A stretch of DNA of 64,000 nt from Enhygromyxa salina (GCF_002994635.1 NZ_PVNL01000036.1:1-64000); one strand, 5' to 3'; shown: positions 34,541 through 46,596, counted from the stretch's first letter. Translations and numbers: made by a program. Notes: generated by a model not told the origin, from the sequence alone.

Positions 34541-36445
34541 ATGGCTGAACACTCGACGACCCTGCACAAGACCCGCGTCGACCTCGAGGGCCTCATGAAG
34601 GTGCTCGGCGATCATCTTTACTCGACGCCAATGGTCGCCGTGCGCGAGCTGGTGCAGAACGCCCACGACTCGTGCGAGCGCCGCCGGATCGAGTCTGGCG
34701 CCGGGTTCGAGCCCCGGATCATCGTGCTGGCCGATCCCAGCGCCCACACCCTGACGATCGAAGACACGGGCGCGGGCCTGACCGACGACGAGATCCGTCG
34801 CTACCTCGCCACGGTCGGGGCCGGCTACACGCGCACGCTTCGGCAGCGCGAGGCCGAGCCCGAGGTCGGCTCCAACAGTCTGATCGGCTACTTCGGACTG
34901 GGCTTCTTGTCGGCGTTCGTGGTCGCCGAGCGGACCGAGGTGTGGACCTGCTCGTACCAGCAACCGGAGCTGGCGTGGCGGTTTGTCTCGCGCGATGGCC
35001 AGACCTACACGCTGGAGACCGGCAGCCCTCGTCCGGTCGGCACCCGCGTGACCTTGCACCTGCGCGAGGCTCACCGGGCGCTGGCCAACCCGCTGGCGGT
35101 GCGGCGGCTGCTGATCCGCTACGCCTGCCTGCTGCGCCACCCGATCTTCTGCCCGCTCGATGTCAGCATGGTGGCGTCGGGGCTGGGGCTGGCCGAGGGC
35201 GACGCCGTCAACGCCGAGCCGCCGCCGTGGCGCGACGATCGCGAGCTGGCGCCGCTGCGCCGTCGCAAGCTCGCGCTCGAGTTCGCGGGCCGGTTCGAGT
35301 CCGACTTCGAGCCGCTGTGCACGATCCCGATCGGCGATGCGAGTGACCAGCCCGAGGTCCGCGGCCTGCTGTGGATCCAGGACGCCACCACCTACGGTAG
35401 CTCCGACAACCGCCGGGTCTGGGTGTTTGTGCGCGGCATGATGATCACCGACGACGCGCGCGAGCTGCTCCCGCGCTGGGCCGGGTTCGTCGGCGCGGCG
35501 ATCGAGGGCCTGGGCCTCACGCCCACGGCCAGCCGCGAGGATCTGCAGCGCGACGGCGCCTACGATCGCGCCGCCGCCCAGCTGCTCGACGCGCTGGTCG
35601 AGGGGCTCGGGCAGATCGCCAGCGAGCAGCCGGCGACCTGGCGGCGGATCTTGTACCGACACAACGAGGCCCTGCTCGGCGCGGCGATCTGCGACGCGCG
35701 GCTGTTCGCGTTGATCGCCGAGCAGGCCACGATCCCCACCTCGCAGGGTGACCTCAACCTGACCCGGGTGCTCGAGCGCTCACAGGGCAAGATCTACGTG
35801 AGCCAGGCCCAGCGGGGCGGGTTCGAAGAATTATTGTTTCGCGCGCTTTCGGTCCCGGTGGTTCAAGCTCGCCGCTATGGCGCGCTCGCGATCACCCGGC
35901 GCTGGGCGGAGCAGCGCGGCGTGCCGCTGGTCATGCTGGGGACCGAGCGGGGCGAGCAGGCGCTGTTTCGCAGGGTCGAGGATCACGAGCTCGAGTCTGG
36001 CGCGGCCGAGGGCCTGCGCCGGGCGTTCGCGGCCGAAGATGGCGGCGAGGTCGAGGTCGTGCTCAGTCGATTCGCGCCTGCGCACCTGCCCTTCGTGCTG
36101 GTCCCCGATCGCGAGGTCGAGCTCAAGCAGCGGATCGAGGCCGACGACGCCGACCGCCGGATCAGCACGGCGGCGCTGGGTTTGGCTCGCCTGTTCACCC
36201 AGACGATCGCCGCCGGGCCGCCCGTGCGCCTGCACCTGAACCTGGACTGTCGGGTGATCGCGCAGCTCGGCGAGCGGCTCGGCACCCCCGAGCGCGCGAC
36301 CGCAGCTGCAGGTGCGCTGGGCCTGCTCCGGCCGCTGGTCGCCCTGCTCTCCCAGACTGACGAACAGCAGCGCTACATGAGCAGCGAGGCCGCGCTCACC
36401 CAGATCTGCGAGCTCGCCGAGCGACTGGTGGCGAGCGCCCCATGA
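34541..36445 (+). CDS. Divergent HSP90-family protein (HtpG paralog)
   Basis: This 634-residue protein has the GHKL ATPase domain of HSP90: AVRELVQNAHDS with the catalytic Glu and Asn, IEDTGAGLTDDE, and NSLIGYFGLGFLSAF. The middle domain is also recognisable (VRGMMITDDARELLPRWAGF then TPTASREDLQRD, parallel to HtpG). The C-terminal part diverges. It is not the housekeeping HtpG, which lies 1.6 kb upstream. It begins 19 bases after the ABC-ATPase stop with AGAGAG before the ATG, and its stop overlaps the ATG of the TPR gene (ATGA). It is probably a dedicated chaperone for this operon. Confidence 0.88.
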   Translation: MAEHSTTLHKTRVDLEGLMKVLGDHLYSTPMVAVRELVQNAHDSCERRRIESGAGFEPRIIVLADPSAHTLTIEDTGAGLTDDEIRRYLATVGAGYTRTLRQREAEPEVGSNSLIGYFGLGFLSAFVVAERTEVWTCSYQQPELAWRFVSRDGQTYTLETGSPRPVGTRVTLHLREAHRALANPLAVRRLLIRYACLLRHPIFCPLDVSMVASGLGLAEGDAVNAEPPPWRDDRELAPLRRRKLALEFAGRFESDFEPLCTIPIGDASDQPEVRGLLWIQDATTYGSSDNRRVWVFVRGMMITDDARELLPRWAGFVGAAIEGLGLTPTASREDLQRDGAYDRAAAQLLDALVEGLGQIASEQPATWRRILYRHNEALLGAAICDARLFALIAEQATIPTSQGDLNLTRVLERSQGKIYVSQAQRGGFEELLFRALSVPVVQARRYGALAITRRWAEQRGVPLVMLGTERGEQALFRRVEDHELESGAAEGLRRAFAAEDGGEVEVVLSRFAPAHLPFVLVPDREVELKQRIEADDADRRISTAALGLARLFTQTIAAGPPVRLHLNLDCRVIAQLGERLGTPERATAAAGALGLLRPLVALLSQTDEQQRYMSSEAALTQICELAERLVASAP

Positions 36446-38721
36446 ACATCTGGGCCTGGGTCCGCGAGACCAACGCGAGGCTGCGACGCGGCGAGCCCAA
36501 CGCCCAGCGGCTCGCGCAGCTGATCGACGAGCTGCCCACGGCCGCGGTCAACGAGGCCCACGAGCGGGTCGACAGCATGGTCCCCGAGGCGCTCGCGCTC
36601 GCCCGCGAGCTCGACGAGCCGTGGGTCCAGCTGTTCGTCCGCCACTGGAACCTGCAGAGCCGCGTGCTGCACCGACGCAGCGCCGGCGATGAATTGCGCG
36701 AGGCCGTGTCGCTGCTCGACTTCGCCAGCGGCACCCAGACCCAAGCCTGCCCGCAGAGCGTGTGCGCCGTGCAGGACCTCGCGGTCTGCTACGCGATCCG
36801 CGATGGCCCGGGGTACGTGCCCGAGCGCCTGGCGGTCGCCCAGGAGACGCTCACACGGATCGATCCAAGCTGGGGCTGCTTCGACTGCATCAGCGCCGAG
36901 TACGTGTCGGCCTTGCTCGACGACGACAAGCCGGAGCAGGCGCTGGCGTTCATTGATCGGCAAGCCAAGATCGCGGCCGAGCATGGTGAGCTCGAGCCGG
37001 GCTTCAACAGCCGGCTCAACCGGGCCCGGGCGCTGACCCTGCTCGACCAGGCCGCGCAGGCGCTCGAGATCGTCGACGGCATCCGCGATCCCGCCCACTA
37101 CGGCCGCAGCCGACAGATGGCCCACCGTCAGTGCCGCGTGGCGATCTTGTTGAAGCTCGGTCGGGTCGACGAGGCCCTGGCCCTGCACCCGCCGCTGTCG
37201 GCGATCATCGACACCGGCGGCCACCTGCGCGACTGGGTCGACAATGTCGCGGGGCTGATCGATGTGGGGGCGGTCGCCAACACGGCGCAGCTCGGCCGCG
37301 ATCTGCTCGTGATTCAGCGCCAGTTCTTCGCCAGCAGCGCGTACTGGGACACGGCCCGCACCGCGTTGACCGGCGCGCGTCTGGCTGCGGCCCGCGGCGC
37401 TCGGGTGGTCACGCGCTTGCTGCTCGACGAGGTCGACGCGGCGCGGGGTCAGCTGCGCCGACCCGAGCTGCTGGCGGCCGGCCGACGCGAGGTCGAGGCC
37501 AGCTTGGCGACGCTCGAGCGCGACCCGATCTCGATTGAGCCCAGCGATGATCCCGAGCGCGAGCTCGACCGCCTCGCGCACGCCGATACCCAAGACCCAG
37601 ACCCGGCCGATCACCTGCTCGCCCGCGCCGCCGCGCTGCGCGAGATCGGCCGCGCGGACCTGGCTCGAACCCTGCTCGAGGCCACCAGTGCTGCTCACGG
37701 TGAGGTTCGGCTCGAGCTCGCCCGGACCCTGCTCGCCGCGCACGACCACGCCGCGCTCGACCAGCTGTTCGTCGACGAGGCCCACGACGACGACCTACAT
37801 TGGCTGTCACTGCGGTGGGTGCTGGGCCAGAGCCTGCGCGAGCGTGGACTGCTCGAGCGCGCGATCGACCTGGACCGGGCCACGCTCGCGCGCGTGCCCG
37901 AGGCCTACCCGATCCGCCTGCGGCTCGCGGAGGCCGCCCGAGCCCACGGCGACTGGGCGACCGCCCTCGATGCGCTCGAGCTGGCCGCGCCCTCGGTGCC
38001 GCCCGGCACCGTCGACTGGGATCGCATCACCGCCGCCACGGTGCTCGGTCGCTGGGCCAGCGTCCGCGCGGCGATGGCCCGGCTCGGGCTCGAGATCCCC
38101 GGCGGCGAACCCGACGCGCCGATCACTGCGCGCCTTGGTGCCATTCGTTGCGAGTTCATCGAGCCAGACGGCGAGCGTCAGCGCTGCTGGGCCGTTCGCA
38201 CGTCACCCTGTGGCGCGCGGGTCATCGAGATCTCGCTGCCCACGGATCCCCAGCACTTTCGTGACCAGGTCGTGTTCGAGCCCAGCGATCTCGACGCGCA
38301 CCTGCGCGAACAAGCGCAAGACGACCATTGCCCATGTTTCGAGGTCGTGGCGATCACCGAACCTGGTGACACGCGTGCGTTCTTGCTCCGCGGCCACGAC
38401 CCCGGCCCGGCGGCGTTCGAGCAGCTCCGCGAGCAGCTGCGTGACCGCGACTACGGGTTTGAGCGGATCACCAGCGCAGGCCGAACCGCCGCTGACCCGC
38501 GCGTGGATGCCAACGCGGATCCAGAGCCGCCCCAGCTCCCGACCGTCGCGGTGCTGATAGCGATCCCCAATGCCACCGACCCAGCCGAGCTCCGCGAGCT
38601 CCTGCGGGTGACCACGGCCGGGTGGGAGCTACCATTGCTCGCACCCGCGCTCGACGAGGCCGCGGGCGCAATGGAAGCGTCGGAGCGAGCGACGGCGATG
38701 CTGCAACGATGGCGACCGTGA
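36442..38721 (+). CDS. Large TPR-like helical-repeat protein
   Basis: This 759-residue cytoplasmic protein is built mostly of Ala/Leu/Arg-rich helical hairpins like tetratricopeptide repeats (about 40-340 and 390-530). A mixed alpha/beta C-terminal region (about 545-759) follows. It has Cys groups near residues 103/108, 146/149 and in HCPC (about 625), which might bind metal. TPR proteins are the classic co-chaperone partners of HSP90 in eukaryotes. Here the gene overlaps the HSP90-family gene by 4 bases, so the two products are made together. A physical link is inference. No named family was recognised for the C-terminal region. Confidence 0.8.
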   Translation: MNIWAWVRETNARLRRGEPNAQRLAQLIDELPTAAVNEAHERVDSMVPEALALARELDEPWVQLFVRHWNLQSRVLHRRSAGDELREAVSLLDFASGTQTQACPQSVCAVQDLAVCYAIRDGPGYVPERLAVAQETLTRIDPSWGCFDCISAEYVSALLDDDKPEQALAFIDRQAKIAAEHGELEPGFNSRLNRARALTLLDQAAQALEIVDGIRDPAHYGRSRQMAHRQCRVAILLKLGRVDEALALHPPLSAIIDTGGHLRDWVDNVAGLIDVGAVANTAQLGRDLLVIQRQFFASSAYWDTARTALTGARLAAARGARVVTRLLLDEVDAARGQLRRPELLAAGRREVEASLATLERDPISIEPSDDPERELDRLAHADTQDPDPADHLLARAAALREIGRADLARTLLEATSAAHGEVRLELARTLLAAHDHAALDQLFVDEAHDDDLHWLSLRWVLGQSLRERGLLERAIDLDRATLARVPEAYPIRLRLAEAARAHGDWATALDALELAAPSVPPGTVDWDRITAATVLGRWASVRAAMARLGLEIPGGEPDAPITARLGAIRCEFIEPDGERQRCWAVRTSPCGARVIEISLPTDPQHFRDQVVFEPSDLDAHLREQAQDDHCPCFEVVAITEPGDTRAFLLRGHDPGPAAFEQLREQLRDRDYGFERITSAGRTAADPRVDANADPEPPQLPTVAVLIAIPNATDPAELRELLRVTTAGWELPLLAPALDEAAGAMEASERATAMLQRWRP

Positions 38722-39303
38722 ACATGCTTCGCACCCGAGCTGAAACCAGCCCGCTACCCACGGTGAACCAGTCTATGGAGTGTGGTCATTTGGCCCCAGT
38801 GTTGGCTGTATAGGGTGTCGATTTAGCTGCCCGATGCGAGCGTCGAGGCGCGATTTGACACCATTAGCGCACACCACGCTATTTCAGCCAGGTTGGAATC
38901 GAGATCCGCATCAGGGCGATATCGCGCTTCACAGCGGACCGGCCAGACGGCCGTGCTTGCTCGGCCACACATCTCGCGAATTCTGCCACCAGGTCTTACA
39001 ACCGCAGATTATGGCCAGAATAGACAGCAGTAGGTATGCGGTCCAGCCGCGGGGGCACAGCGCGCGGACGACATGCTCGTTATCGCTCGTCCGCTGGCAC
39101 TGCATCCCAAGAATTCAGCCCAGCTGAACTTTTCTATTTGCAGTGTTGAAAAATGCCCCAGTCCCGTGTAAACATGTAGAGGCACAAGCGGTGAGTTGCC
39201 CTCGGCCTCGGCACAATGTTGGCACTCACATTCGTGTGGATCAGTTGGCCTAGTCCTATCGACACACTTGCGTGCTTCCGATTGGATATACCGGATATCC
39301 CCC
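38722..39303. other. 582-bp AT-richer intergenic region
   Basis: No gene is supported on either strand. A leftward 98-codon frame (39009-39305) is Cys-rich but has no family resemblance. The lower GC and the gap after a dense operon suggest regulatory sequence or decayed DNA. A near-promoter motif GGATATACCGGATATCC lies just before the next ATG. Confidence 0.4.
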
Positions 39304-39882
39304 ATGCGCTACATCAGGATGTACAAGGGCAGTGAAGACGGCGCTCCTGGCGTCACCCTCTACGAGATCGACGCGGACGGATGGGTTCACCGCCAGCTTC
39401 AGGTCCACGCAGACGGCGTTCGCTTCTCTCCCGAAGACATTCTGCTGCGTCGCCCGGTCAGCGTCAGCTACATGGCCAAGCACCCCGACGCCGAAGAGAT
39501 CACCTCGGAAGAGTTCGAGCTGCACTGGGCCGAGTTCGACCACCGTCGGCGGTTCCGCGAGCGCATGCCCAACCCGTGGCGCGCGTGGCAGGGTCAAATG
39601 GTCGACAGCAAGCGCGTGCTCCGGTGGGTGCCATCGGGTGCGAGCCCGGGCGACGGCTGGCTGCGGGTGCCTGGTTTCGTGCGTCTGTATGTCTACGGCA
39701 GCAACGACGAAGCCTGGGCCACCCAGCGCGAGCTGTTCCTCGAGCGCGAGGTGCAGTGGCACACCCCCGCGAGCGACAGCGTTCAGCAGCCCTACGCGGC
39801 GGCCCGCTCGATCGTCAACGGTCCGGGGCTCGCGGGCGCGCTGCGCATCGACGAGCAGTCGGCAACGGCGAGCATGTCCTAG
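39304..39882 (+). CDS. DUF6881-like protein
   Basis: The N-terminal ~85 residues resemble the small DUF6881 family: MRYIRMYKG, then LYEIDADGWVHRQLQVHADG and EEITSEEFELHW. The remaining ~110 residues are rich in Arg/Trp and not assigned. The 192-residue product has no signal peptide or membrane segment. DUF6881 proteins have no settled function, and some lie near toxin-immunity loci. I use the ATG at 39304, since the 36-residue upstream extension differs in composition. A dispersed repeat follows the stop. Confidence 0.65.
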   Translation: MRYIRMYKGSEDGAPGVTLYEIDADGWVHRQLQVHADGVRFSPEDILLRRPVSVSYMAKHPDAEEITSEEFELHWAEFDHRRRFRERMPNPWRAWQGQMVDSKRVLRWVPSGASPGDGWLRVPGFVRLYVYGSNDEAWATQRELFLEREVQWHTPASDSVQQPYAAARSIVNGPGLAGALRIDEQSATASMS

Positions 39883-39889
39883 CGGTTCA

Positions 39890-40062
39890 TGACCCCCACA
39901 GGTGGCTTCGCACCTCGCGGTCACTCGCTTCGCCCGCTCCGATCGGGCTGGCTGTTTGCGACCGCATGTGTGGCCCCCTGAAGGGGGCTCGATATGACGC
40001 CCACATGGACCTTGGACTTCGCCGACTGCAGCCGCTGGCGCGTCTGGCTCTGAAGACATTTT
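39890..40062 (+). repeat. Dispersed intergenic repeat, copy C (full)
   Basis: This starts TGACCCCCAC eight bases after a stop codon. Its first part (39890-39990) matches copy B at 30650. Its second part (39995-40062) matches copy A at 3339. It therefore joins both halves of the element. Confidence 0.75.
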
Positions 40063-40100
40063 CCCGTGTCCATGGGCGCACGACGTGCGGAAAAAATTAG

Positions 40101-41252
40101 CTAGTTCTGGCGCAAGCGCTGGCGCCCGTCGCCCAGCAGGAACAAGAACATCCCGCAGCCGATCGCGCCGAGTACGGACACGCCCGTCATCCACGCGGCG
40201 AAGTTCGAGTGCGGCCGGCCGCACACCGTGTACCACTGCGAGCCCTCTGCGGGCGGCTCGTCCACGCACTCGAACGAGAAGTCCTCGTCGAAGTCGCTGG
40301 TGCACAAGAATTCGTAGCGCGTGGCCCCGGTGATGTCGGTGGCCTCGACGTAGCACTCGCCCACGGTCTGGTGCACGCCCGTGTTGACGTGGGTCGCCGG
40401 ATCGAAGGCCGCCATGATCCCGATCAGGGACACAAAGTAGAAGATCGCGGCACCGAGCAGCAGCCGATCGCCCGCTCGCGGCGGCTCGGGCTTGGCGGTC
40501 TTGCGCCACACGCCCACGAGGGTCGCGTAGGCGATCAGGCAGACGGCGAACGCGACGTACCCGGGCGTCCCGCCGTCGAGCTGCTGCAGCACCGTCATCT
40601 GCAGCACCATCATGATCGACGTGCACCCCGCGACCAGGCCCAGGCCCAGCGCGAAGGTCTTGGCTGTGACCGCTTCGCTGCGGGCCAGCGCGCGGTCGAG
40701 CAGCCACGAGAAACAGGCGACGAAGGTCAGCACCCACAGGCTGCTGCCAACCGGCGCACCCAGCAGCCGAACGCCGATCGGCGCGTCGGTGTCGTGCCAG
40801 GTCCACCATGAGAACTTGGCCCCAACAATGTCGTAGGGGGCATAGAACACGCACGCCAGGATGCCCGTGAGCGCGGCCTGGGCGACTGGCTGCAGCCCCA
40901 GGCGCCGGACGGCGACCGTGGGGTAGTACATGAAGCACACGTACACGCAGGGGATGTACAGCGGCAGCCGCATGGTGATCATGATCTGCGCCTGGGCCTG
41001 CCAAAAATTGTCGACCAGCGGCAGGGCCATGAAGATCAGATCATTGGCGGTGCCGGCGATCAACGCGGCGACCCACACCAGGATGTGATCCCGACCCTCG
41101 CGCCACGCGTGGACCAGGGCCACCACCGCGCAGATCATGAACAGGTACTCGCCAAGCACGAACGAGGGCTGCACCGCCCACTTCTCGAGCGGACTGGTGA
41201 AGTGGTGCCAGGGGAGCTCGGGGGCCATGGCGAGCGGGAGCGAGCCGATCAT
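40101..41252 (-). CDS. Multi-pass membrane protein, unknown function
   Basis: This 383-residue protein has about nine hydrophobic segments. A soluble loop of about 60 residues near the C-terminus contains several Cys (GECYVEA, YEFLCTSD, FECVDEP, YTVCGRP) that may form disulfides outside the cytoplasm. A central motif, PYDIVGAKFSWWTWHDTDAP, is distinctive and slightly recalls carotenoid-biosynthesis membrane proteins or DUF7802, but this is not firm. The ATG at 41252 is 9 bases after CATACT; a GTG at 41261 overlaps the expected transcription start. Confidence 0.8.
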   Translation of the reverse strand: MIGSLPLAMAPELPWHHFTSPLEKWAVQPSFVLGEYLFMICAVVALVHAWREGRDHILVWVAALIAGTANDLIFMALPLVDNFWQAQAQIMITMRLPLYIPCVYVCFMYYPTVAVRRLGLQPVAQAALTGILACVFYAPYDIVGAKFSWWTWHDTDAPIGVRLLGAPVGSSLWVLTFVACFSWLLDRALARSEAVTAKTFALGLGLVAGCTSIMMVLQMTVLQQLDGGTPGYVAFAVCLIAYATLVGVWRKTAKPEPPRAGDRLLLGAAIFYFVSLIGIMAAFDPATHVNTGVHQTVGECYVEATDITGATRYEFLCTSDFDEDFSFECVDEPPAEGSQWYTVCGRPHSNFAAWMTGVSVLGAIGCGMFLFLLGDGRQRLRQN

Positions 41253-41261
41253 GCGCGACAC

Positions 41262-41267
41262 AGTATG
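41262..41267 (-). promoter_or_regulatory. -10-like box before the 41252 membrane protein
   Basis: On the leftward strand CATACT lies 9 bases before the ATG at 41252, predicting a 2-3-base leader. Confidence 0.35.
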
Positions 41268-41317
41268 CCAGCTCGGGCCTCGCTCGTAGTCATCGCTGCG
41301 AGTGGGTCTCGAACCAG

Positions 41318-41356
41318 GTCAGGAGCTTGGGTCAGGAGCTTGGGTCAGGGGCTTGG
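41318..41356 (+). repeat. Three 13-bp tandem repeats
   Basis: Three direct copies of GTCAGGAGCTTGG (the third with one change) lie in the gap between two leftward genes. They could bind a regulator or simply reflect slippage. Confidence 0.75.
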
Positions 41357-41452
41357 GTCCGACCTCGCCGACGATCGTATGGTCCCACGCCGAGGCGCTC
41401 GATCTCGGCTTCGACCCCGTCGGGCGCGCGGGCCTCGGCCGCCCACGCGAAG

Positions 41453-42574
41453 TCACCCTCGGCGCCCCTCAGGCCGCCAGGCGATCAGCAGCATCGGCGC
41501 CAGCGGGATCAGCAAGACCACGGCGAGAGGCTGGTGAACGACCCCCACGGCCAGGCCCACAGCGACCGCGAGCAGCACCCCAACGCGAACGCGTGCGTAG
41601 GTCCTGCGCCGCGTCGGGTTTGCGAGCGCGATCAGCCAGTCTGTCGGCCAGAACACCAGCAGCGCCTCGTTGTAGCGGAGCTCCGGCATCTCGCTGACGA
41701 TGCTCAACGACCAGACCATCGCGCCGATGATCGACAGCATCACACCGGTGACGACGAGGGCAACTCGCAGCCCACGCCGCCACGCGAACGCGAGAGCCGT
41801 CGGCGCGAGCGTGGCCAGCGCGAACAGCCATAGCCAGCCCACGCCGGAGGTTCCGCCGGTCACGGGCGGAGGCCCCAGGCGCTCGTGGATGAGCTCCGGG
41901 CTCGCGGCAAAGCGAGCCTCGATCGACCCCCGCAGCGCCCGCGGAAGGAACATCGCGTCCCACTCGCTCACCTCGCGATCGGCGGCCCGGCCCACGAACA
42001 CGTGGGCGAGCACGGAGACCGCCGTGATGTCCGCGAGCCCCTGCTGACCGAGCTCGCGGAAGCTGACGCCGAGCGACTCGTCGGATTCCGTGCTCAGCAC
42101 GCCACCGCTGGCGTCGTCCAGGATGTCGCGGATCCGGGTCGTGCAATTGTCCGCGAAGTGGTGATAGGCGTAGGAACCTTCGGGGCCGCGACCATCAAAG
42201 CGCGCCGCGTCGGCCTCGAGCTTGGTCGCGACCGCCCGCGCTTGCTCGGGTGCCAACGCGATGCGTTGCCGCCACACCGAGCGGTCGTCGTCGACGTACA
42301 CGTCGATCATGCGCGCTACCGGCCAGACCGAGACCCAAAACGGCGAGCGCCCGCGGATGAAGCTCCAGCCGAGCTCGGTGGGGGGCGAGCCGAAGTCGGT
42401 CGTGCCGTAGTTGAAGCACTTGGACTGACTCGAGTTGTCCGGGTAGATCGTGCAGATCGCGGCGTGACCGAACCGGTGAAACAGCGCGTCGCCGCTGCCC
42501 ATTGTGTAGACGTCGATCGTCGGAGCTGGCTGGGCGGCGAGGACCGCAGCCGCAGTGACCGCGAACATGAACAT
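41453..42574 (-). CDS. DUF4105 (Lnb N-terminal periplasmic domain) protein
   Basis: This 373-residue protein has an N-terminal signal or anchor (MFMFAVTAAAVLAA). A DUF4105 domain (about 20-200) carries the typical GSGDALFHRFGHAAICT, NYGTTDFG and a later HHFADNCTTRIRDIL motif with Cys and His residues expected for a cysteine-hydrolase-like core. Three to four C-terminal membrane segments follow (about 250-370). The family is periplasmic and of uncertain enzymatic role. A TATTGT box 8 bases before the ATG at 42574 supports this start; a GTG directly before it is possible. Confidence 0.82.
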   Translation of the reverse strand: MFMFAVTAAAVLAAQPAPTIDVYTMGSGDALFHRFGHAAICTIYPDNSSQSKCFNYGTTDFGSPPTELGWSFIRGRSPFWVSVWPVARMIDVYVDDDRSVWRQRIALAPEQARAVATKLEADAARFDGRGPEGSYAYHHFADNCTTRIRDILDDASGGVLSTESDESLGVSFRELGQQGLADITAVSVLAHVFVGRAADREVSEWDAMFLPRALRGSIEARFAASPELIHERLGPPPVTGGTSGVGWLWLFALATLAPTALAFAWRRGLRVALVVTGVMLSIIGAMVWSLSIVSEMPELRYNEALLVFWPTDWLIALANPTRRRTYARVRVGVLLAVAVGLAVGVVHQPLAVVLLIPLAPMLLIAWRPEGRRG

Positions 42575-42582
42575 CACGTCAC

Positions 42583-42588
42583 ACAATA
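42583..42588 (-). promoter_or_regulatory. -10-like box before the DUF4105 gene
   Basis: On the leftward strand TATTGT lies 8 bases before the ATG at 42574, so a leaderless or near-leaderless message is predicted. Confidence 0.4.
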
Positions 42589-42683
42589 GCCCGTGGACGC
42601 CGGGCATGGGTCCCGGGGAGCGCGCACGTCGACGGGCGAACCGGCCGCGTGCTCGCCAACTGACCCGCCGCGGGTTGCCGTGC

Positions 42684-45005
<2,322 letters not shown>

Positions 45006-45285
45006 CTCGGGGCGGTGTGTCTACGGCCTGGATCCCGAGATTGCAAGCACAACCGCACGCGTGGCCGCCGCGGCAGATCCCGGCGGGACCTGCCCTTGCA
45101 TGTCACGAGGCTCGCCGATCTCGGACCTGCAATCGCCGGCGATCAGCAGCTTGCAATTGGTATTCGGCGTCCGTGCGCAAGTGGCTGATACAAGCGCGCG
45201 GGCGAGTTCGATTGATTATGAGATCGCAGCTTCCGACCGCGAACGAATGTTATCGTAGGGGCCGACGCCCTGTCGACCAAATGAG

Positions 45286-46596
45286 ATGACGCGCCGCTTC
45301 TACAATTGGGCCAGGACCGAGCACTGCACGCCTGCGAGCTTCCAGCGGCCCTCCAGCGAAGAAGAGCTCGTTGCGATTATTCGCGAGGCACGCCGCGCCA
45401 ACAAGCAAATCAAGGTGATCGGAGCCCGACACTCGTGGTCGGACATTGCGATGCCGTGCGTTGCCGACTGCGTGCTCGTCAGCCTCGACAACATGCAGGC
45501 GCTGCTCGAGGTCGATCCCGCCCGCGGCCGCGTGCGCGCCCAGGCGGGGATCCGGCTGCATCGACTCAATGACGAGCTGGCAACGCGTGGCTTGGCCCTG
45601 TCGATCGTCGGCTCCGTGGTCGAGCAGAGCCTCGCCGGGGTGGTGAGCACGGGCACCCACGGCTCGAGCCTCGTGCATGGCAACATCCCCAGCTTCGTCG
45701 TGGGCCTGCGGGTGATCACGGGCACTGGTGAGGTGCTCGACATTGCAGAGCACGACCCGCTGCTCCCGGCTGCGCGGGTTGGCCTGGGCGGGCTCGGGAT
45801 CATCACGCAGGTCAGCGTGCGGGTCGAGCCGAGGTTTCAGCTGCGCGAGACCACGCAGACAGTGAGCTTCGCGGCCGCGCTCGCGAACATGCAGGCGCTC
45901 GCGCGCTCGGCCGAGTACGTGAAGCTATGGTGGCTGCCGCACACCGACACCGTGATGGTGTTTCGCTGCGAGCGAACCGAGGCGGCCGGCGAGCCGTCGA
46001 AGCTGCTCGCGTGGATCGATCGCATCATCATCAATAAGCTGGTGTTCCCGTTGGTGCTGGGGCTCGGGCGCGTGATCCCACGCCTGATCCCGCCGAGTAA
46101 TCGGTTGGTCGCGCGCACCTACCTCGACCGCGCGCCCCGGGTCGGTCGGGCCGATCGGATCTTGAGCCTGGCGATGCCGCCTCGTCACCGCGAGACCGAG
46201 TACGCCGTGCCGCTCGAGCACGCCGCCGAGGCGCTCCGCCAGACCCGCGCGCTGATCGAGCGCTCGGGCGTGCGCGTCAACTTCATCACCGAGCTGCGCT
46301 TCGTGAAGGGCGACGACGCGTGGATGAGCCCGGCGAGCGGGCGCGACAGCTGCCAGCTCGGCGCGTACATGGCGGCCGCCCCGGGGCTCGCCGGCTACTT
46401 CGAGGCGTTCGAGGCGGCCATGCGAGCGCTCGATGGCCGGCCGCACTGGGGTAAGGAGTTTCGCGCGACGCCCGAGGACATCGTGCGCATGTACCCAAAG
46501 GCCGAGGCGTTCGCGGCCAAGCTGCGCGAACTCGACCCCGACGGCGTCTTTCACGGCCGGTTGCTGACGCGCGTGTTCCCGCGGACGCCGGACTAG
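45286..46596 (+). CDS. FAD-linked oxidoreductase, aldonolactone-oxidase family
   Basis: This 436-residue flavoenzyme has an N-terminal FAD-binding (PCMH-type) domain with GARHSWS, whose His is the usual covalent flavin attachment site, then STGTHGSS. A C-terminal D-arabinono-1,4-lactone oxidase domain ends with the family motif HWGKEF. Members oxidise sugar lactones or alditols (L-gulonolactone oxidase, alditol oxidase). The specific substrate cannot be told. No signal peptide is seen. The ATG at 45286 gives the normal N-terminus. Confidence 0.9.
   Translation: MTRRFYNWARTEHCTPASFQRPSSEEELVAIIREARRANKQIKVIGARHSWSDIAMPCVADCVLVSLDNMQALLEVDPARGRVRAQAGIRLHRLNDELATRGLALSIVGSVVEQSLAGVVSTGTHGSSLVHGNIPSFVVGLRVITGTGEVLDIAEHDPLLPAARVGLGGLGIITQVSVRVEPRFQLRETTQTVSFAAALANMQALARSAEYVKLWWLPHTDTVMVFRCERTEAAGEPSKLLAWIDRIIINKLVFPLVLGLGRVIPRLIPPSNRLVARTYLDRAPRVGRADRILSLAMPPRHRETEYAVPLEHAAEALRQTRALIERSGVRVNFITELRFVKGDDAWMSPASGRDSCQLGAYMAAAPGLAGYFEAFEAAMRALDGRPHWGKEFRATPEDIVRMYPKAEAFAAKLRELDPDGVFHGRLLTRVFPRTPD

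Noticed and set aside
39009..39305. Leftward 98-codon Cys-rich frame
   Set aside because: It has no ribosome-binding site or family features and no coding bias; it overlaps the start of the 39304 gene.
39256..41004. Long leftward frame of 582 codons
   Set aside because: It overlaps two better genes in other frames (the DUF6881-like and the multi-pass membrane proteins) and has the Arg/His/Gly bias of a shadow.
41296..41320. TTCGA motif on the leftward strand like a tRNA T-arm
   Set aside because: The flanking bases do not form a 5-bp stem and no cloverleaf is found.
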